NCBI GenBank assembly: GCA_002749535.1 | Contig: MZZL01000379.1 | Span: forward strand, 272,006 to 336,005 | Direction: 5' to 3' | Origin: Apophysomyces variabilis | Lineage: Eukaryota > Mucoromycota > Mucoromycetes > Mucorales > Mucoraceae | DNA: 64,000 nucleotides | Part shown: piece by piece, positions 1 through 12,599 of the stretch | Position numbering within the stretch: position 1 is the stretch's first letter | Layout: each line of letters starts with the position of its first letter | Position numbers and translations under genes: made by a program | The notes under the pieces: generated by a model | The model's database searches: none | What the model was told of the DNA's origin: nothing | The model's input: the letters and a program-made list of their open reading frames with translations, nothing else

Positions 1-1893
1 AAGAACTCAGACGAGTGACATTCCGGGTTAAACAGCTAACGACCGAACACATCCTCTATTCGCCAGATGACACCACAGCCACTGAGGAGAATTCCCAGCC
101 TAAGGCGCAGCTAAGCCAAGATGAATTGGTCGACTGTAGTCAGGAGTTGCCGAAATATTATGAACGAGCTTGTCGTATGCGTGAAGAACCACCACTTGAT
201 CCATTCATGGATATATTACGCTCCGGTTGGTGAGTCAGAAGTCCAATAAAAAGTAGTACCGTTATTAAAGGGGATCAAGGACAAAGCTTCTCACCGTTGA
301 CGACCATCGATCTCTCCAATCAAATTATCGACCGGCGTCAAGTGGGCGCCATGGCTGATATCCTGACAATTCACACCAAGTTGGAGCTTTTAAATCTGTC
401 TTCGTGCGGACTGGATGACGATGTTGGTATCTGCCTTGTGTACTACTATGTTTGTGTCTGACAAGGGAAAATTAATCGTTCTTTTTTTAGTCCATCCGAC
501 CGATATTAAACAGTCTATTGATTGGTGAGAGTCTTCCTGAGTTGAATTTGTCCCACAACCCGTTTAAAACCAAAGGATTCAAATATTTGGCCATTTTCAT
601 CAGTGAAGTACGTCGTCTTGGTTAGCTGTGTGCCTTCATAACATTTTCAAAGTCCAGGGCCATCAAATCACTCGATCTGTCACGATGTCTTCCAGATAAA
701 AAGGCGTTACAATTTCTTTCTCAAGGCATACTAGTTGCACCTTCGCTCCAACATTTGAGCTTAGACCATTGTTCACTCAAGTCATCGATGATCGAATCTC
801 TAGCTGAAGGTGTACGCCAATCCGTCTCCTTGACTTCCCTCTCCCTACGCAATAATTGGATCTCCCATAACGCAGCTCCGTGGATTGCTGCCATGCTTCT
901 TAATGAAGTATCGATTGAAACATATTGGCAACCGCCAGAATACCAACGAAGAGGCATCCGACAACTTGACCTCACCGGGAATAATCTACAGCATGCAGCA
1001 GTCCCATTGGCCCAAGCACTCTACAGTAACAGCTCACTCGTGCAACTCGTGTTAGATAACTGCCAGATTCGCTCAGAAGGTTGCGCCATCTTGGCAGAGG
1101 CGTTGGTACGTTCCGATATAGCAGGAGTTATTACCCACTGACGAATAGGCATCCGGTAGTGCAACAATCAGTGTTTGCAGAGACTTGATTTATCCAATAA
1201 CCCTATCATGAAGGGATCCGATGAAGGCGTATGTGCAGAATAATGCAACCCGCCAAACAAATTGTTTGACCACTAAATAGATCCAAGCTTTAAAAACTGC
1301 CCTTGCTCAGAACCGAACATTGTTGGATCTCGGTCTGGCTGAAACTGGACTGGATTCTAGCGCTGCCATTGCGTTAGCTGAATCTTTACCTGAGAACTGT
1401 ACATTGACTCGGTTAGATCTTTCAAGAAATCCATCCATCACTATGGCTGGTGTCATGGCGCTGGCAATTTCCATAAAGATGAATAACACCATCACGTTTC
1501 TCGACATTAATATCCCCGTAAGTTCGCCTGTTCTTTATTTCTGTACGTGTCAGAAACAGAAAGATTAAACCGTTTCACACCAAAAAGCCAAATGACATAG
1601 AGTTGGCGCAGCTTCAAAACGATATAGTTTCCGTATGCACTGCCAACATGCAGCGCAACTTCAACAAGCAAGCCATAGAAAATGACCTTCCCAAGACGAC
1701 TGCCTCCACTTCATCTGCTTCTTTAACTTCTTCCGCCTCATCTTCATCTTCTCAACCGGATCAGATTCCTTCAGAATTGCAAGCCAAAGATTTCTCTGAC
1801 AATGCGAGCGTAACTATGTCCCTTGTAAGTGTTTCTGTCATACAACAGGACCTACCCTCTAACGCCACAAGAAAAGCACTGATATTGGTATGA
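1..1893 (+). CDS. Leucine-rich-repeat (RNI-like) protein, 5' truncated
   Basis: The window opens inside this gene. Exons read as successive ribonuclease-inhibitor-type leucine-rich repeats, for example IRQLDLTGNNLQHAAVPLA, LVQLVLDNCQIRSEGCAILA and LTRLDLSRNPSITMAGVMA. They are separated by short introns; 230-270 and 1518-1560 are the clearest, and the second keeps frame across a phase-0 junction into KIKPFHTKKPND. The repeat block is followed by a short helical stretch (ELAQLQNDIVSVCTANMQRN) and a Ser/Thr-rich low-complexity tail. This layout resembles the PPP1R37/fungal Mhp1-type RNI-like proteins, which are poorly characterised protein-binding scaffolds. The family is an inference from repeat style. 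The first exon and the start codon lie outside the window, and the last codons near 1893 are uncertain. Confidence 0.6.
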
Positions 1894-2389
1894 TATAGTC
1901 TTCCTACCCTCTAGATGAAATCTCTTTGGTCGATGATATCCAGCTTTGAATATTAATATTTGTGTGATCTTTGATGATGGATACCCAGTCCTGCGTAGCC
2001 TTTGTTTACATAATACATTACAACTATGTATGGTCTTTTCCTGTGGTCTGCTTGACAGACCCTGGATTGTGGAACCTATTGCATTTGTCCTTGTCTATTT
2101 TAACTTATTCAACATGCTGTTGTATGTGCACAGAGGCGATAACGGCTGGCAATCGCATATAGCGAATAACCATAACATGGGTTCCTGTGAATGATCAATC
2201 AACCGGCCTACTACATGTGTTTCTCCACATCATACACCCTTTGACCTTTCCAGATTTCTGGTGGATCAGAGTACCATTAGAAATCTTGAACACAAAATAC
2301 GAACAGGTTCACGTCGGAAAGGGAGGGAAAACAAAGTCTCAGAGACGAGACGAGCAAAGATTCTTTCTATTTTCCTTCAGCAGAAAATT

Positions 2390-4719
2390 ATGCACGCACT
2401 GTCTGCGCGTTATGTCCTACGAAACGCACGATATTTCTCCTCGGCAGCGCAAGGTGCATCCGCCAGTCGATTAATGAAGCTGCGAACAGCCATGGCAGAA
2501 CGGCCAGAAAAGTTGGATGCATTGTAAGCATTCTGATCTTGTTATCTCTCACGTTTTCACATGCCGTTTCCATAGTGTCATTCCTTCAGCGGACGCTCAT
2601 CAGGTATCAGTCCAGCGCGACATGTTAAAGCGATTAGCCGTCTCACTTACAAACCGCTTAAAAATGCTCAGAGCGAATATACGGCCGAGTGTGATAATAG
2701 ACGAGCGTGGATTTCTGGGTTCACTGGCTCGGCAGGTAAAACAGAACGAAAGCAAAGAGAAGAGGAATATTCATGATTTTGAGGGGTGGTCAGGTTGCGC
2801 AGTGGTGACTCAGAAGACAGCTGCGTTGTTCACGGACGGCCGCTATTTTTTGCAGGCCTCACAGGAGCTTGATCCTAAAGCTTGGACTTTAATGAAAGAA
2901 GGTCTGCCAGGAGTACCAACTTGGCCGGAATACCTTGTCAAGGTGAGAAAAGAAGAAAGAAAAAAAAAGGGGGAAACGAGCGTCCGTTAACATTTCCCTA
3001 TGCCAGCATCTACCTCCCAAGTCAACAGTGGGTTTCGACCCATCCGTGCTTACTGCCGGTAAGTAAGCGGTAGCGTAGCCATCTTAATACTGTTTCACTC
3101 AAAATCTTTTGCAGAAGAAGTATCAAAGTTGGCGCATGATCTAAGGTCTGTAGGATCCAAACTAGTGTCAGTTCCAAATCTCGTGGATACAATCCGTACA
3201 GATCGACCAGCTCGACCAGCTCAACCGATCCATGTCCACCCTATATATCTTGCCGGCAAAAGCCACTCCCAAAAACTCGATGAGCTGAGAGGTGAAATTC
3301 GCAAGCGTGAATGCAACGCAACGCTCATCTCTGCTTTGGATGAGATCGCATGGTTGTTAAATCTTAGAGGAAGTGATATTCATTGCAGTCCAGTGTTTTT
3401 TGCATATTGCTTGGTCACCCAAGATAAAACGACGCTTTATCTCCACGACGAACTGGGTCGATCCGGATCTGACGATATCCGATCGCATTTAGGAGATGTG
3501 GAGATATGTGAATTTTCGAGATTGTTAGAAGACCTTGCTAGAACGCCTGGTCGCTTTATACTGGATAGTTCGACCAATTTCTCTATCGTGCAAACACTTG
3601 GCGAGGTAGGCTTTGCGCATTTGCGTAGCAAGAGATCTAACCGCTTTCGCACGGTTTCTTAGGACAGGATTCAATATGAACCTTCCTTGATTGCTTTGTC
3701 CAAAGCCGTTAAGAACGAAGCAGAATTGGTAGGCGTGCGAGCGTGTCATCGTAGGGATGCGGCTGCCGTTTGCCAACATTTCGCTTGGCTTGAGCACAGC
3801 TTGCAAAATGGGAATCGCATTTGCGAGGCCGAAGCAGCAGATCATCTAGACAATATGCGTCGACAGCATCCTGAGTATATTGGCAAGTCTTTTGATACAA
3901 TTGCTGCCACAGGAGCTAACGGTGCTATTGTTCATTATCAACCACCAAGTGTTGGCTCTGCAGTGATCGATCCTCGACAGATCTATTTGTGTGATTCTGG
4001 CGCCCATTATCTGGACGGCACGACGGATATCACCCGAACATACCTGTTTATGGGCCAACCTACAGAATTCCAGCAACGGGCATATACAAGAGTGCTTCAA
4101 GCGCACATTACCCTTGATCAAACGGTCTTTCCTGAAGGGATCACAGGTATTATACACAAAGCGATGTAAGGAACTGCGTGAAGATTAACTTGTCGCCATC
4201 ATCTTAGGTTACCAGTTAGATGCCATTGCTCGTAGACCCATGTGGCAAGATGGATTGGACTATCGACATGGTACAGGCCATGGAGTAGGTGCATATCTAA
4301 ATGTTCATGAGGGACCACATGGAATCGGTCGTCGTCCTGCATATGATAAAGTACCACTCCAAAAAGGAATGCTGGTTACAAATGGTAAATTGTCCAGATG
4401 ACTTGAGTTCCTATTCTCGACTAATAACGAAAAAAACGTCCTAGAACCAGGTTACTATGAAGATGGTCAATTTGGCATTCGGATTGAGAATGTGTTAACA
4501 GTGCGTAAACACTCTATTCAGGGATATCTGGGATTTGAACATTTGACATTCGTTCCTTTGGGTTCGCGCCTAATCCACCATCAATTTCTTAGCCAGGCCG
4601 AACGCCGTTGGATCAATAACTACCACGAAGAATGTCGAAGTGTACTGGAACCTCAATTGAAAGGAGATAGGCTAACGATGGCATGGATTGAGAAAGAAAC
4701 TGCGCGTGTAGATGAATAA
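2390..4719 (+). CDS. Xaa-Pro aminopeptidase P (M24B metallopeptidase)
   Basis: Removes N-terminal residues that precede proline; M24B enzymes bind two metal ions. After splicing the N-terminal domain reads VIPSADAHQ, then SEYTAECDNRRAWISGFTGS across two introns, then GCAVVTQKTAALFTDGRYF, all typical of aminopeptidase P. The C-terminal pita-bread domain shows the metal ligands: DSGAHYLDGTTDITRT (two Asp), HGTGHGVG (His), NEPGYYEDGQFGIRIENV (two Glu). About nine short introns interrupt it, and length is near the 610-620 residues usual for cytosolic APP1. The chosen ATG adds an Arg/Ser-rich, acid-free leader (MHALSARYVLRNARYFSSA) that looks like a mitochondrial presequence; a later in-frame ATG (MKLRTAMAER) would give a cytosolic form. 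The stop lies 19 bp from the stop of the convergent gene. Identification is secure; location is inferred. Confidence 0.93.
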
Positions 4720-4738
4720 AAAAAGTCTATTAGGATAT

Positions 4739-6896
4739 CTATCCACTTCGGATTCGTCTAATATCGTCTTCTGTGTTTTGTATCTCTTTCAATAATCGAC
4801 TGTATGCAGTCCGAAGTGTTTCGAACTCTGGACCCAGGCTGTGATATTCCAGTAATTGGTGCTCTATTGCGGACAAACGCGCATATGTCTCTCGACTTTG
4901 GGATTCTAGGAGAGATCTACAAAATCAAACGGAAAATAGAAAATCAAGGACGAGATCACCCGTCTATTGCTGTTGTTACCTTAGTATCCGTAAGGATGAA
5001 ACCATATTTTTACTGTAAGTTGTGGTCAACACATGCACATGAAGGGTCCTACGAGTTCGAATCCTGTCAGATGCACTCTTCATCAGATCGAAGAAAAGAA
5101 ATGGCTTACTTTATCCTTAGTAGTAGAGCTTTGGTAAGCATTGCCTGATATGTGTCGAAAGCTTCGTTCTTTTCTCGCTCGTGTGGATCATTCAGTTTTT
5201 CCATAAGTATCCGCATCGTATCTAAAATATCTAGGATCACCTACGGAATTTTCCTTTCCACGGTCAGATAGACATAATAATCTACGTGTAACATTTACAT
5301 CGAGATATTTCTTTACAAGTCCGGATAGGACTTCTCTATGTTGAATATTTTTAGTTTTTAATTGATTGACGTCGGCTTGTTTTTGGGTAATCTGTTCGAT
5401 CAGACTGAATGCTTCTTCTTTATCCACCAAGACGAGAGGATCTGATACAAAGAAGATATAATGTGTTGGTCCATAGAGTCGATCCAGCCATGTAAGAATT
5501 CCCACCTTCATTTGCTTCTAACGTGATCATGCGTGCAACGTGTTCATAGTCTGTGCGTAAACTTTCCTCAATATCTCGTCGGATCTGGTCTGAGTGTTCC
5601 TTATGTTAGGATAGGTTATTAACTAAACAATATCCAATACGCATGTTGCTTTCTTTGCCCTACTTTTCGACTTTCGGGTTGTAACCGTTCTATATGTGAT
5701 TTCAACAAACGGGATTCCCATGCTTTTACACGTTCCTCATGCCACTAATATCCAAATTGCACTCATCAGCCGAATGTTATGTTTTGAGATGAACAAAAAG
5801 AGAAAAAAACCTTGTCAATCGTTTGACTTAACGATCGCGTGGTTAAATGCTCTGTTAAGTAATCTCTTTTCAGGATTTGTATAATGTCCATTTTATTGCT
5901 GTGAAAGAAAAGGAAGTGACAATGTCAGCCACCATGACGAGAATGATAAAGCTCGGAAGCCACACCGCAAAACACTTTGTCTGTAACATAAACGAGAAAA
6001 CTTGAGTAACTCTCTGCATTTTTGTTTGGCAGTGGCATCTTACATGCGTTTTGTATTTCGTTTAGATAGAATTTCAATTTGATCCTCTGTACTTCGTCTA
6101 GAATACGGAGAGCGCTGGATATCATCCGAACGTAGGTATGAAAATCAATCCGTACATAACTCCTTGTTTACCGTTGATTCTCTTTTTCGTCTTTAGTGCA
6201 TCTAAAGACAGATACAAAAAAGTGATAGTTTTGAAGAATGGCTAATGGTTAGAAGAGAAGAGAAGAAAAGACAAATAACCGAGCAACCTAAGAAAGTCCA
6301 AACGTTTGGTGTGATAATCTAATATGGCATCCAGTGTTTTCAATGCATGCTCTTCAGCTTTGATCACACCTGAATGGATCACTTTTGTTTTGTTATGTCA
6401 TGACATTAGTACTCCTGGACAATATATCCCTGCATGCAGGGAAAAAAAGACATTGCCTTTGCACCAAAGGTGGATGCGCTCGTTATCTTTCTGTTGATCA
6501 CTGTTACTGGATTAAAGTTTTGATCAGCTCTCTTTCTTTGACATTGAGCATGTCAAACCTGTTCAGAGTCTCATATCGACACCAAGCCTTGACTGGGACG
6601 AAGAAAAGAAAAGGAAAACGTGAAGGTCATTCTCCGTGAAGGTGTTATTATTGTATATTCTTAATACACTTACGTGTGTTTGCATAACTGAGCAAGAATC
6701 CTGCTTCATCTTTTGTGACAGATTCCAACGTATACAAATCGGCATCGACAGGCGGCTTGCATAACATACTACCATCTTCAAGTGCACGTTTCTTTCGACT
6801 TGTATCTCTTGTTGGAAGTGTTTGGATATATTCCAAACGATCAGGAATGCCATATTTAATGATGTATCGAACATCGTCAATCTGATCCTTCATCAT
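4739..6896 (-). CDS. Coiled-coil protein, possibly HAUS4-like (augmin)
   Basis: A spliced minus-strand gene. Exon 1 (6896-6674) begins MMKDQIDDVRYIIKYGIPD. Later segments include YETLNRFDMLNVKERELIK, KAEEHALKTLDAILDYHTKR, RRDIEESLRTDYEHVARM, EEAFSLIEQITQKQADVNQL and a last exon ending EIQNTEDDIRRIRSG. The whole is helical, charged and heptad-like. The C-terminal phrase LLEYHSLGPEFETLRTAY resembles the end of augmin subunit 4 (HAUS4), which acts in branching microtubule nucleation, but this is recalled pattern similarity only. Several internal splice junctions in 5.5-6.6 kb could not be placed in frame, so I cannot rule out a broken gene. The last intron (about 4950-5105) carries a tRNA-like motif discussed under rejected items. 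Its stop is 19 bp from that of the convergent aminopeptidase P gene. Confidence 0.45.
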
Positions 6897-7126
6897 TGAT
6901 GGAATCACACAAAGCAAGGAATAAAAATAACAAACAAAAGCAAAGGGAGAAAAAGGAGATGTCCATGCATTTGTTCATTTTAATTTCCGTAAGTAAGGTT
7001 TCCTCATGATTGCTTTATAAACCGTATATCATTTGCGTATAATGTAGTCCTCTTTGGTTTTCCTTCTTCCTCTCTGTTCCCCCCCCCTTTCCCCCATTTT
7101 TTCTTCTTCTTTCTTCTCATATACGT

Positions 7127-8317
7127 ATGTCGACCTTATTGCATCTGCCAACAGAGATACTGTATCAGATATTAAGTTGGTTATCCGACAGAGATCTGGA
7201 ACAGATCTGTTATGTATGATGGGATTTTTGTGCTGACTTGAACTTCTTCTATGTCTGACCTATTTCTATTTAGACATGCTGGGCTAATTATGGGCTAAAA
7301 GATGATGAATCCTTATGGCGCATCATGTTCTTGCGACGTTTTCCTCGGATCGCCACGAAACCAAACAAATTATCATGGCGTGAATGGTACAAATCAAAAG
7401 GTAAACCTTGGGTACGAGGAGATAGGAAAGCAACAGTGAAGAAAGGAGAAAAAAGAAGACAACAAAATAAACGTTGGTCATCCCCAAGCGCTTTTAAGGT
7501 TATCTGTGGCAAAAGAGATGACTGTTGCCCATATCCAAAGCCCATACTGGCAAACGGTCGATACTACCCAGAGCATGTATGGTCGAACCATCAAGTTGCA
7601 ATCGATCTGTTGGTTGGATGTAGGAAAATAGATAAAGTGAACTGCAAAAGGTTTGCAGGAGGTTTCTGACGATGGATTTTAGGTTCATGGTTTATTTGAA
7701 GGTGTTCCATCTGGTACATATCAAATCCAGTGGCGCGTTCGTTTATCCTATCCGGCACGATGGAATGAACCACTCGATTTTACGGCAACTCCACTTGTAA
7801 AAGCCAAGATTCCGGATAATCCATGTCCTCTTTTGTTTTTTGCTTTCAATCGAAGTTGACATCCAGATTCTTATTTGTAGGCTGACCCAACGCAGACCAT
7901 CCGGTACACCACACCAAACGGGTTTTTCCAACGCCAGGACGTAGTCGCCGATGCTTGGATTCTCTTAACCATTCCTATTCGTTTGGACATCAAAGGTGGC
8001 TTTTCGGATGTGGAGGTGTCGCATGAGAAAAAGACAAGATTATGGAAATCAGGACTGGTAAAGATCAGATATTGTAAACTTTAACCATTAACCAATCTGG
8101 ATGCTTTCTTTTTCAGGAATTAGATTGGGTCCGCTTGATCCCCTGCGAGGGAGAAATATCGGATCAGATCATCGTCAAACATGAAAAGCGGGGAGCAGTG
8201 TCAGGATCCGCCAGGTCCCTTGTATCGCTTTCATTTGCGTGGGATGCAATATCAGTCATGACTGGGTATGCTCGGAAAAGTGTCAATGCCTTTCTGGAAA
8301 GCTTAAACTATCTATGA
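7127..8317 (+). CDS. F-box protein with PP2-like (phloem lectin type) domain
   Basis: The first exon (7127-7213) and the second encode an F-box: LPTEILYQILSWLSDRDLEQ, then CWANYGLKDDESLWRIMFL after an intron at 7214-7273. F-box proteins link substrates to the SCF ubiquitin ligase through Skp1. Downstream exons in changing frames show a PP2-like beta-sandwich signature: IKLQSICWLDV, GLFEGVPSGTYQIQWRVRL, and finally LWKSGLELDWVRLIP. F-box plus PP2 is a known plant architecture (PP2-B proteins, glycan binding). The domain match is from motif order, not a search. The splice structure between 7400 and 7680 is uncertain. The C-terminal 45 residues after RLIP resemble nothing I know and may be partly intron. 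A plausible role is ubiquitin-ligase recognition of glycosylated or other ligands. Confidence 0.62.
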
Positions 8318-9002
8318 AAACGAATATATTGTTTGTTACTATGCCTTTCTATTTTTCCATCTATTTGCTGTAATTCTTTCGATAAAAAGACTGGACAAAG
8401 ATATACATACATGTACGCATAAAGCAATTGTAAAGGATCGAAAATCTTTCGCGCATTGCCGCTTATGCATGATATGTATAAATTCTGATACATTTTAGCT
8501 ATACTGCGTCTCACGGAGCCAGCTACGTGGAACAGAAGGAAGCATAAAATGTTTGATTGCTACCCAAATATCGCATAATTTCCTGCAGGTACCACATTTG
8601 GGGAGGCACGTTTGATCGTACTCTGAATGCATGCCTCTTTTCGGCCACTGAAAGGCGAGCACGTTAAGATTGGCTTTTGGTCTGAATCGGTACGGGATTT
8701 AGTGGGATATAGCAACTGACTATCTGTCTTTTTTTGCATGCGGGCTAAGTAGAAGTGGCCCTTCTTTCATAACAAAGGTAAGTTGGGCTGCAAAACAAAC
8801 AACGAATGGGAATTTGCGAACTATATACAGGTTCTCTCCAGTACTTTTTTTTTGCGGAAACATTTGCGCTGCTCGAAAAATGTTTTTGCGCGCAAAAATT
8901 ACTCGAAAATACCGATTGCCTCAGATGAGCTACTGGCCATGACTTCGTTTTATCCCGTCGTGCCATAGCCAAATCCAGTTTCTTTTTGCATAGACTGTAT
9001 TG
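8318..9002. other. Intergenic region
   Basis: About 0.7 kb between the F-box gene and the tRNA dehydratase gene. I see only short A+T-rich stretches and no supported reading frame, RNA gene or repeat. It should hold the promoter of the downstream gene, but no convincing TATA element was found. Confidence 0.5.
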
Positions 9003-10596
9003 ATGTCGCTCACAGGCTTGTTCCGTTTTGTTGAAAAGCAACACCATGAGACCAAGCTCACCTTAACCGCCATTGCTGCTGCAACATTAACAGCCTCGGC
9101 CCTGCTATCGTTCCAAGCTATACGACGACAACGACAAGTAGTGAGTAAAAGCGAGGATATCTCGGTATATCAGCAACCGTGGAGTCCTTCTACCCATCAT
9201 GTCGAGCATGACCCATCGCTTATTGACGAACAACTTGCGCGCAATATTGCTTTTCTTGGCCGGGAAGGGGTCGACAAAGTTAGAAACTCCTTTGTCATTG
9301 TGGTGGGCGCTGGAAGCGTCGGATCCTGGGCTGCGCTGATGTTATTGCGCGCAGGCGTTGGCAAAATCCGCATTATTGACCCTGCCTTTGTCGGGCCTGC
9401 GAGTATGATGGTTCATGCAACAGCTAGGATCAGCGATATTGGGCTTCCCAAAGCCGTTGTCTTGGAAAAACACTTCAAGGAAATCGCACCCTTTGTTCAC
9501 ATTGAAAGCTGCGTCGAGCTGCTCACGGCACATAACAGAGACAAGCTTTTGGCCGGTAAAGAAAAAGAGATGTTGATAAAAGAAAACGCCATGCGTTTTA
9601 ATGCATTTTTTCGAACACAAAAGGCAATCCGGATTACGTGGTCGATGCAATGGATACGGCGGACGCTAAGATTGAGTTGATCCAGTACTGCTACGCCAAA
9701 CAGCTGAAGTTGATCAGTCATATTAGCCCGGGCGCAAAAGCAGATCCTACACGGATCCAAATTGCAGACATAAGTGATACGCTAGGTAAAAAAAAAAATG
9801 AGGATGTCAAGGTGATATGGCCATAATAGCTGAGTGCCTTTTTTTTTGAGACCAGACGATCCAATGGCACGCGCATTTAGACGCAGACTGAGAAAAATGC
9901 ATATTGATCGAAACGTGCCTATCGCCTTTTCAAGTGAAAAACCAAAGCATAGCAAATTTTTGTCTCAGGGTAAAGCGGATAGACAATATGATCAGCATCT
10001 TTGACATACCCGGGGCCATAGATATCAATGGGTTGCCTGTTCTTGGTCCCGTTCCGGCCATGTTCGGAATGGCCATCGCAACTCATATTCTTTTGGATAT
10101 CACGAATTTCTCTGCGTTAAAAGCACCTAATCTAAAGCCACGCGATGGCACATATGCGCGTATTCATCGAGAACTCGCAACACGAGAGGAAAAAGTCTAC
10201 GGCGTGCGGTAAAAAATCCTAGAAGAATGTCTTGTTGTTCTTCCGTTCCTCTGATTTACGTTTTCTCCCTTTTACTTTAGTAATTGCCCTCTGGAGGTGG
10301 CTGATGTGGGATACATATTTGAAGAACTGTGGTCTGGAAAGAGCGTGCTCTCAGGACCTCAAGATCGCTTGGCATTGGCACGATGGGATAGAACTAAACC
10401 TTTAAGCTATTTTAATACTGTCTGCATGTCGAAAGAGGAAGCTAGGGCACATGATGCATTGCCTGCTACGGTGGATCTTCGACAACATTATGGTGATGGT
10501 AAGTGTAACTCGTCAAACGTTCCTAATGTTTAATATATTGCGGCAGACGTTGTCGATTTTGTACATAGGCAATTTGAACTAGAAAGAAAAATATAA
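9003..10596 (+). CDS. tRNA threonylcarbamoyladenosine dehydratase (TcdA/Tcd1-Tcd2 type)
   Basis: An E1-like ATP-dependent enzyme that cyclises t6A37 of ANN-decoding tRNAs to ct6A; the yeast proteins sit on the mitochondrial outer membrane. The N terminus carries a hydrophobic segment (LTLTAIAAATLTASALLSF, about residues 18-36) followed by basic RRQRQ, fitting a membrane anchor. Then come RNIAFLGREGVDKVRNSFV, the Rossmann nucleotide loop VVGAGSVGSWAALMLLRAGV, DPAFVGPASM, and after splicing NPDYVVDAMDTADAKIELI and HISPGAKADPTRIQIADISDT. Later exons read FDIPGAIDINGLPVLGPVPA. The final exon ends DFVHRQFELERKI. Four or five short introns are visible, the last about 10500-10546. The start ATG at 9003 is the first in frame and immediately precedes the anchor. 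The stop is 23 bp from the stop of the convergent sorting nexin gene. Confidence 0.9.
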
Positions 10597-10619
10597 ACTT
10601 TACAATACATGACAGAGCA

Positions 10620-12444
10620 TTAGAGAGAAGCTTTCTGTAATTCTTCTTGACATTCTCGCCAAGACTCAAGATTCTGTTTGCAAGATCAGCTAAAGTTAGC
10701 ATCACCTGTGGATACCATAGCTGGTGAGAGAAGCATTACCTTTTGACAGTAGCGGATATGTGTTTTCGCATAAGCGATGAGCGTGTCTCGGACGTCTTGT
10801 ATTCTCTCGCGTTCATATCTATCCAACTCGGCTTGTAGGCCCACCGAGATCTCAGCCAGGTCTTTACGCGTCACATGTAGAGCTTCCTGAAGCTAACAAA
10901 AGGCGAAAGCCATGTTAAATTATTTTTCCTCCTGGGCAAAGGTCGTGCTCGTTTCTTTTTCCTTACCACGCCGACGGCATCTGTGGATTTGCTTATTTGA
11001 CTGCGTCTTGTGGCTGCAGGATCAACATCGACGATATTTTGTAATGTGTGGCCGATGAAACTAATCAGGTTCACTGGCCCACCCCAACGAGCAGGGTGTT
11101 GACGGGCCAACATGACAGCTTGATCCACATCCTCGGGATCTACTGCTGGGGCAATCTCTTCATATCGTTTGGTTTCATTTTCTATCCGCAGTAAACTCTC
11201 CAATGCCTCTTTCTTGTTGTTGAGAGACATTTCTATCATCTCCACCTGAGCATGTTTCAGATGTCGAAACCTCAATACCTGCTTGACAATCTCAGCAAAC
11301 TGAGCCTGCTCCTCGACAGGTTCGGCAAATTCACTCTCAAGAGATGCAAGCTAGGTAATGCGTTACTCTTTACTTATGGCGTCCAGCTTGCTTTGCAGTA
11401 GATTATTACCATTCGAGTTATCCCTTGAGAAGACTCATCTGTTGCTTGACCAATTCTTTCAATAACTCTTGCCAGTTTCCCTTTCTCATAAAGACTAATA
11501 GCATTGTATATCGCACCTGACTCTGCTTCATCCTTGGCAACCTCTATATGAACGCTAAAACGTAAGTCCAACCATGATTTCTTGTAATCATTCGCGGCAG
11601 AGTACCTTGAAGCTGGCGCATGATGTTTCGCTGCAGTTTGTCCAGATGGTTGGTTAGGTAATTTGGGATACGACAGTTCAAATCATCTATGTTCGCGAAC
11701 TGTCGATCCGGCGTTTTCAGCACGTAGGTTGACGTTGGGAATGGGATTAAAGGATTGGATAAAACAGCTTGGGAGTTTGGTAATGTCTTGCTAACCACCA
11801 TCTGGAACGGATTTGCCGGCAAAAGGGACAAAGGAGGCGAACGGACAAGATCTGACTGCAACGAATAAAAAGATGTCAATACAATAATGCATAAAGGCAC
11901 TTATTTGATTTTACCCAATTGACACTGTTTTGTAGAAATTGATGGAAATAATGATCCTTGCCAAGCTCGGGATGCTTGCTCACGCGATTTAAAAACGTCT
12001 GCAGCCTACGTTTTCTTTTTTCAACTATAAACTTGTCAGTTTTGGATCGAAGGGTCGCGTATTCCGCTGTGGGAGAAACAGACAAATCAATCAAACATTG
12101 TTCAGCACGTAAAAACCTACTTACCAAGTGAATGTTTATCAGGGATAGGTGGCACAATAGCGATCGGGTAGAGTCGGGTTAGCACAAGCCGTAGCGATTC
12201 AAAGTCGCTGTATCGTCGTTTGAGTTCAATGTCCTTTTTATGAGAGTCAGTAGGGAGGAGAAACGTATATATGGCGGCAGACATTTACACCGATGCGGAT
12301 GTGGTAGGCAGTATAAGTCTTCCCTTCTGAAGATTGCCTTTGCGCATCGGTGATGAAAATATAGCTTTCGTCCTGGTGAAGTGCACGGTTCACAGGGCAC
12401 CCACATGTGGCCCTCCAAGAGTTGCGATGCTGACGGTTGATCAT
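10620..12444 (-). CDS. PX-BAR sorting nexin, Snx41/Atg20 type
   Basis: Read on the minus strand. The PX domain runs from [20 protein letters not shown] through the phosphoinositide-binding signature [18 protein letters not shown] and [15 protein letters not shown], then [20 protein letters not shown]. It is followed by a long helical BAR-like region including [20 protein letters not shown] and LKETAR-like helices, then RARKDLAEI-type helices, and ends [17 protein letters not shown] at 10620. PX proteins of this class bind PI3P on endosomes and work in recycling and selective autophagy as Snx4 partners. Motif order and length fit Snx41/Atg20. At least five introns are present. The true start is not resolved; coding sequence can be followed to about 12440, and an N-terminal low-complexity exon may extend to about 12600. 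Assignment to Snx41 rather than another PX-BAR nexin is inference. Confidence 0.75.
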
Positions 12445-12599
12445 GGCGTAGAAAAAGAAGGAAAAGAAAGAAAAGATGCATCAATAGGCATAGAGAGGGT
12501 CTGCAGTTGTAATACGCCGACCGTCGTATGTCATCCTGAAAAGGAGGCGCTGTGTCCGTTTGAAAGTTCGGAAGATCTCTAAAACAGATTACCCGCATT

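Noticed and set aside
5010..5085. tRNA-like 3' half (GTCCTACGAGTTCGAATCCTG) in an intron
   Set aside because: The B-box-like core is good, but the T stem has a mismatch, and the 5' sequence gives neither an acceptor partner for CAGATGC nor a proper D arm. At most a relic; not called as a tRNA.
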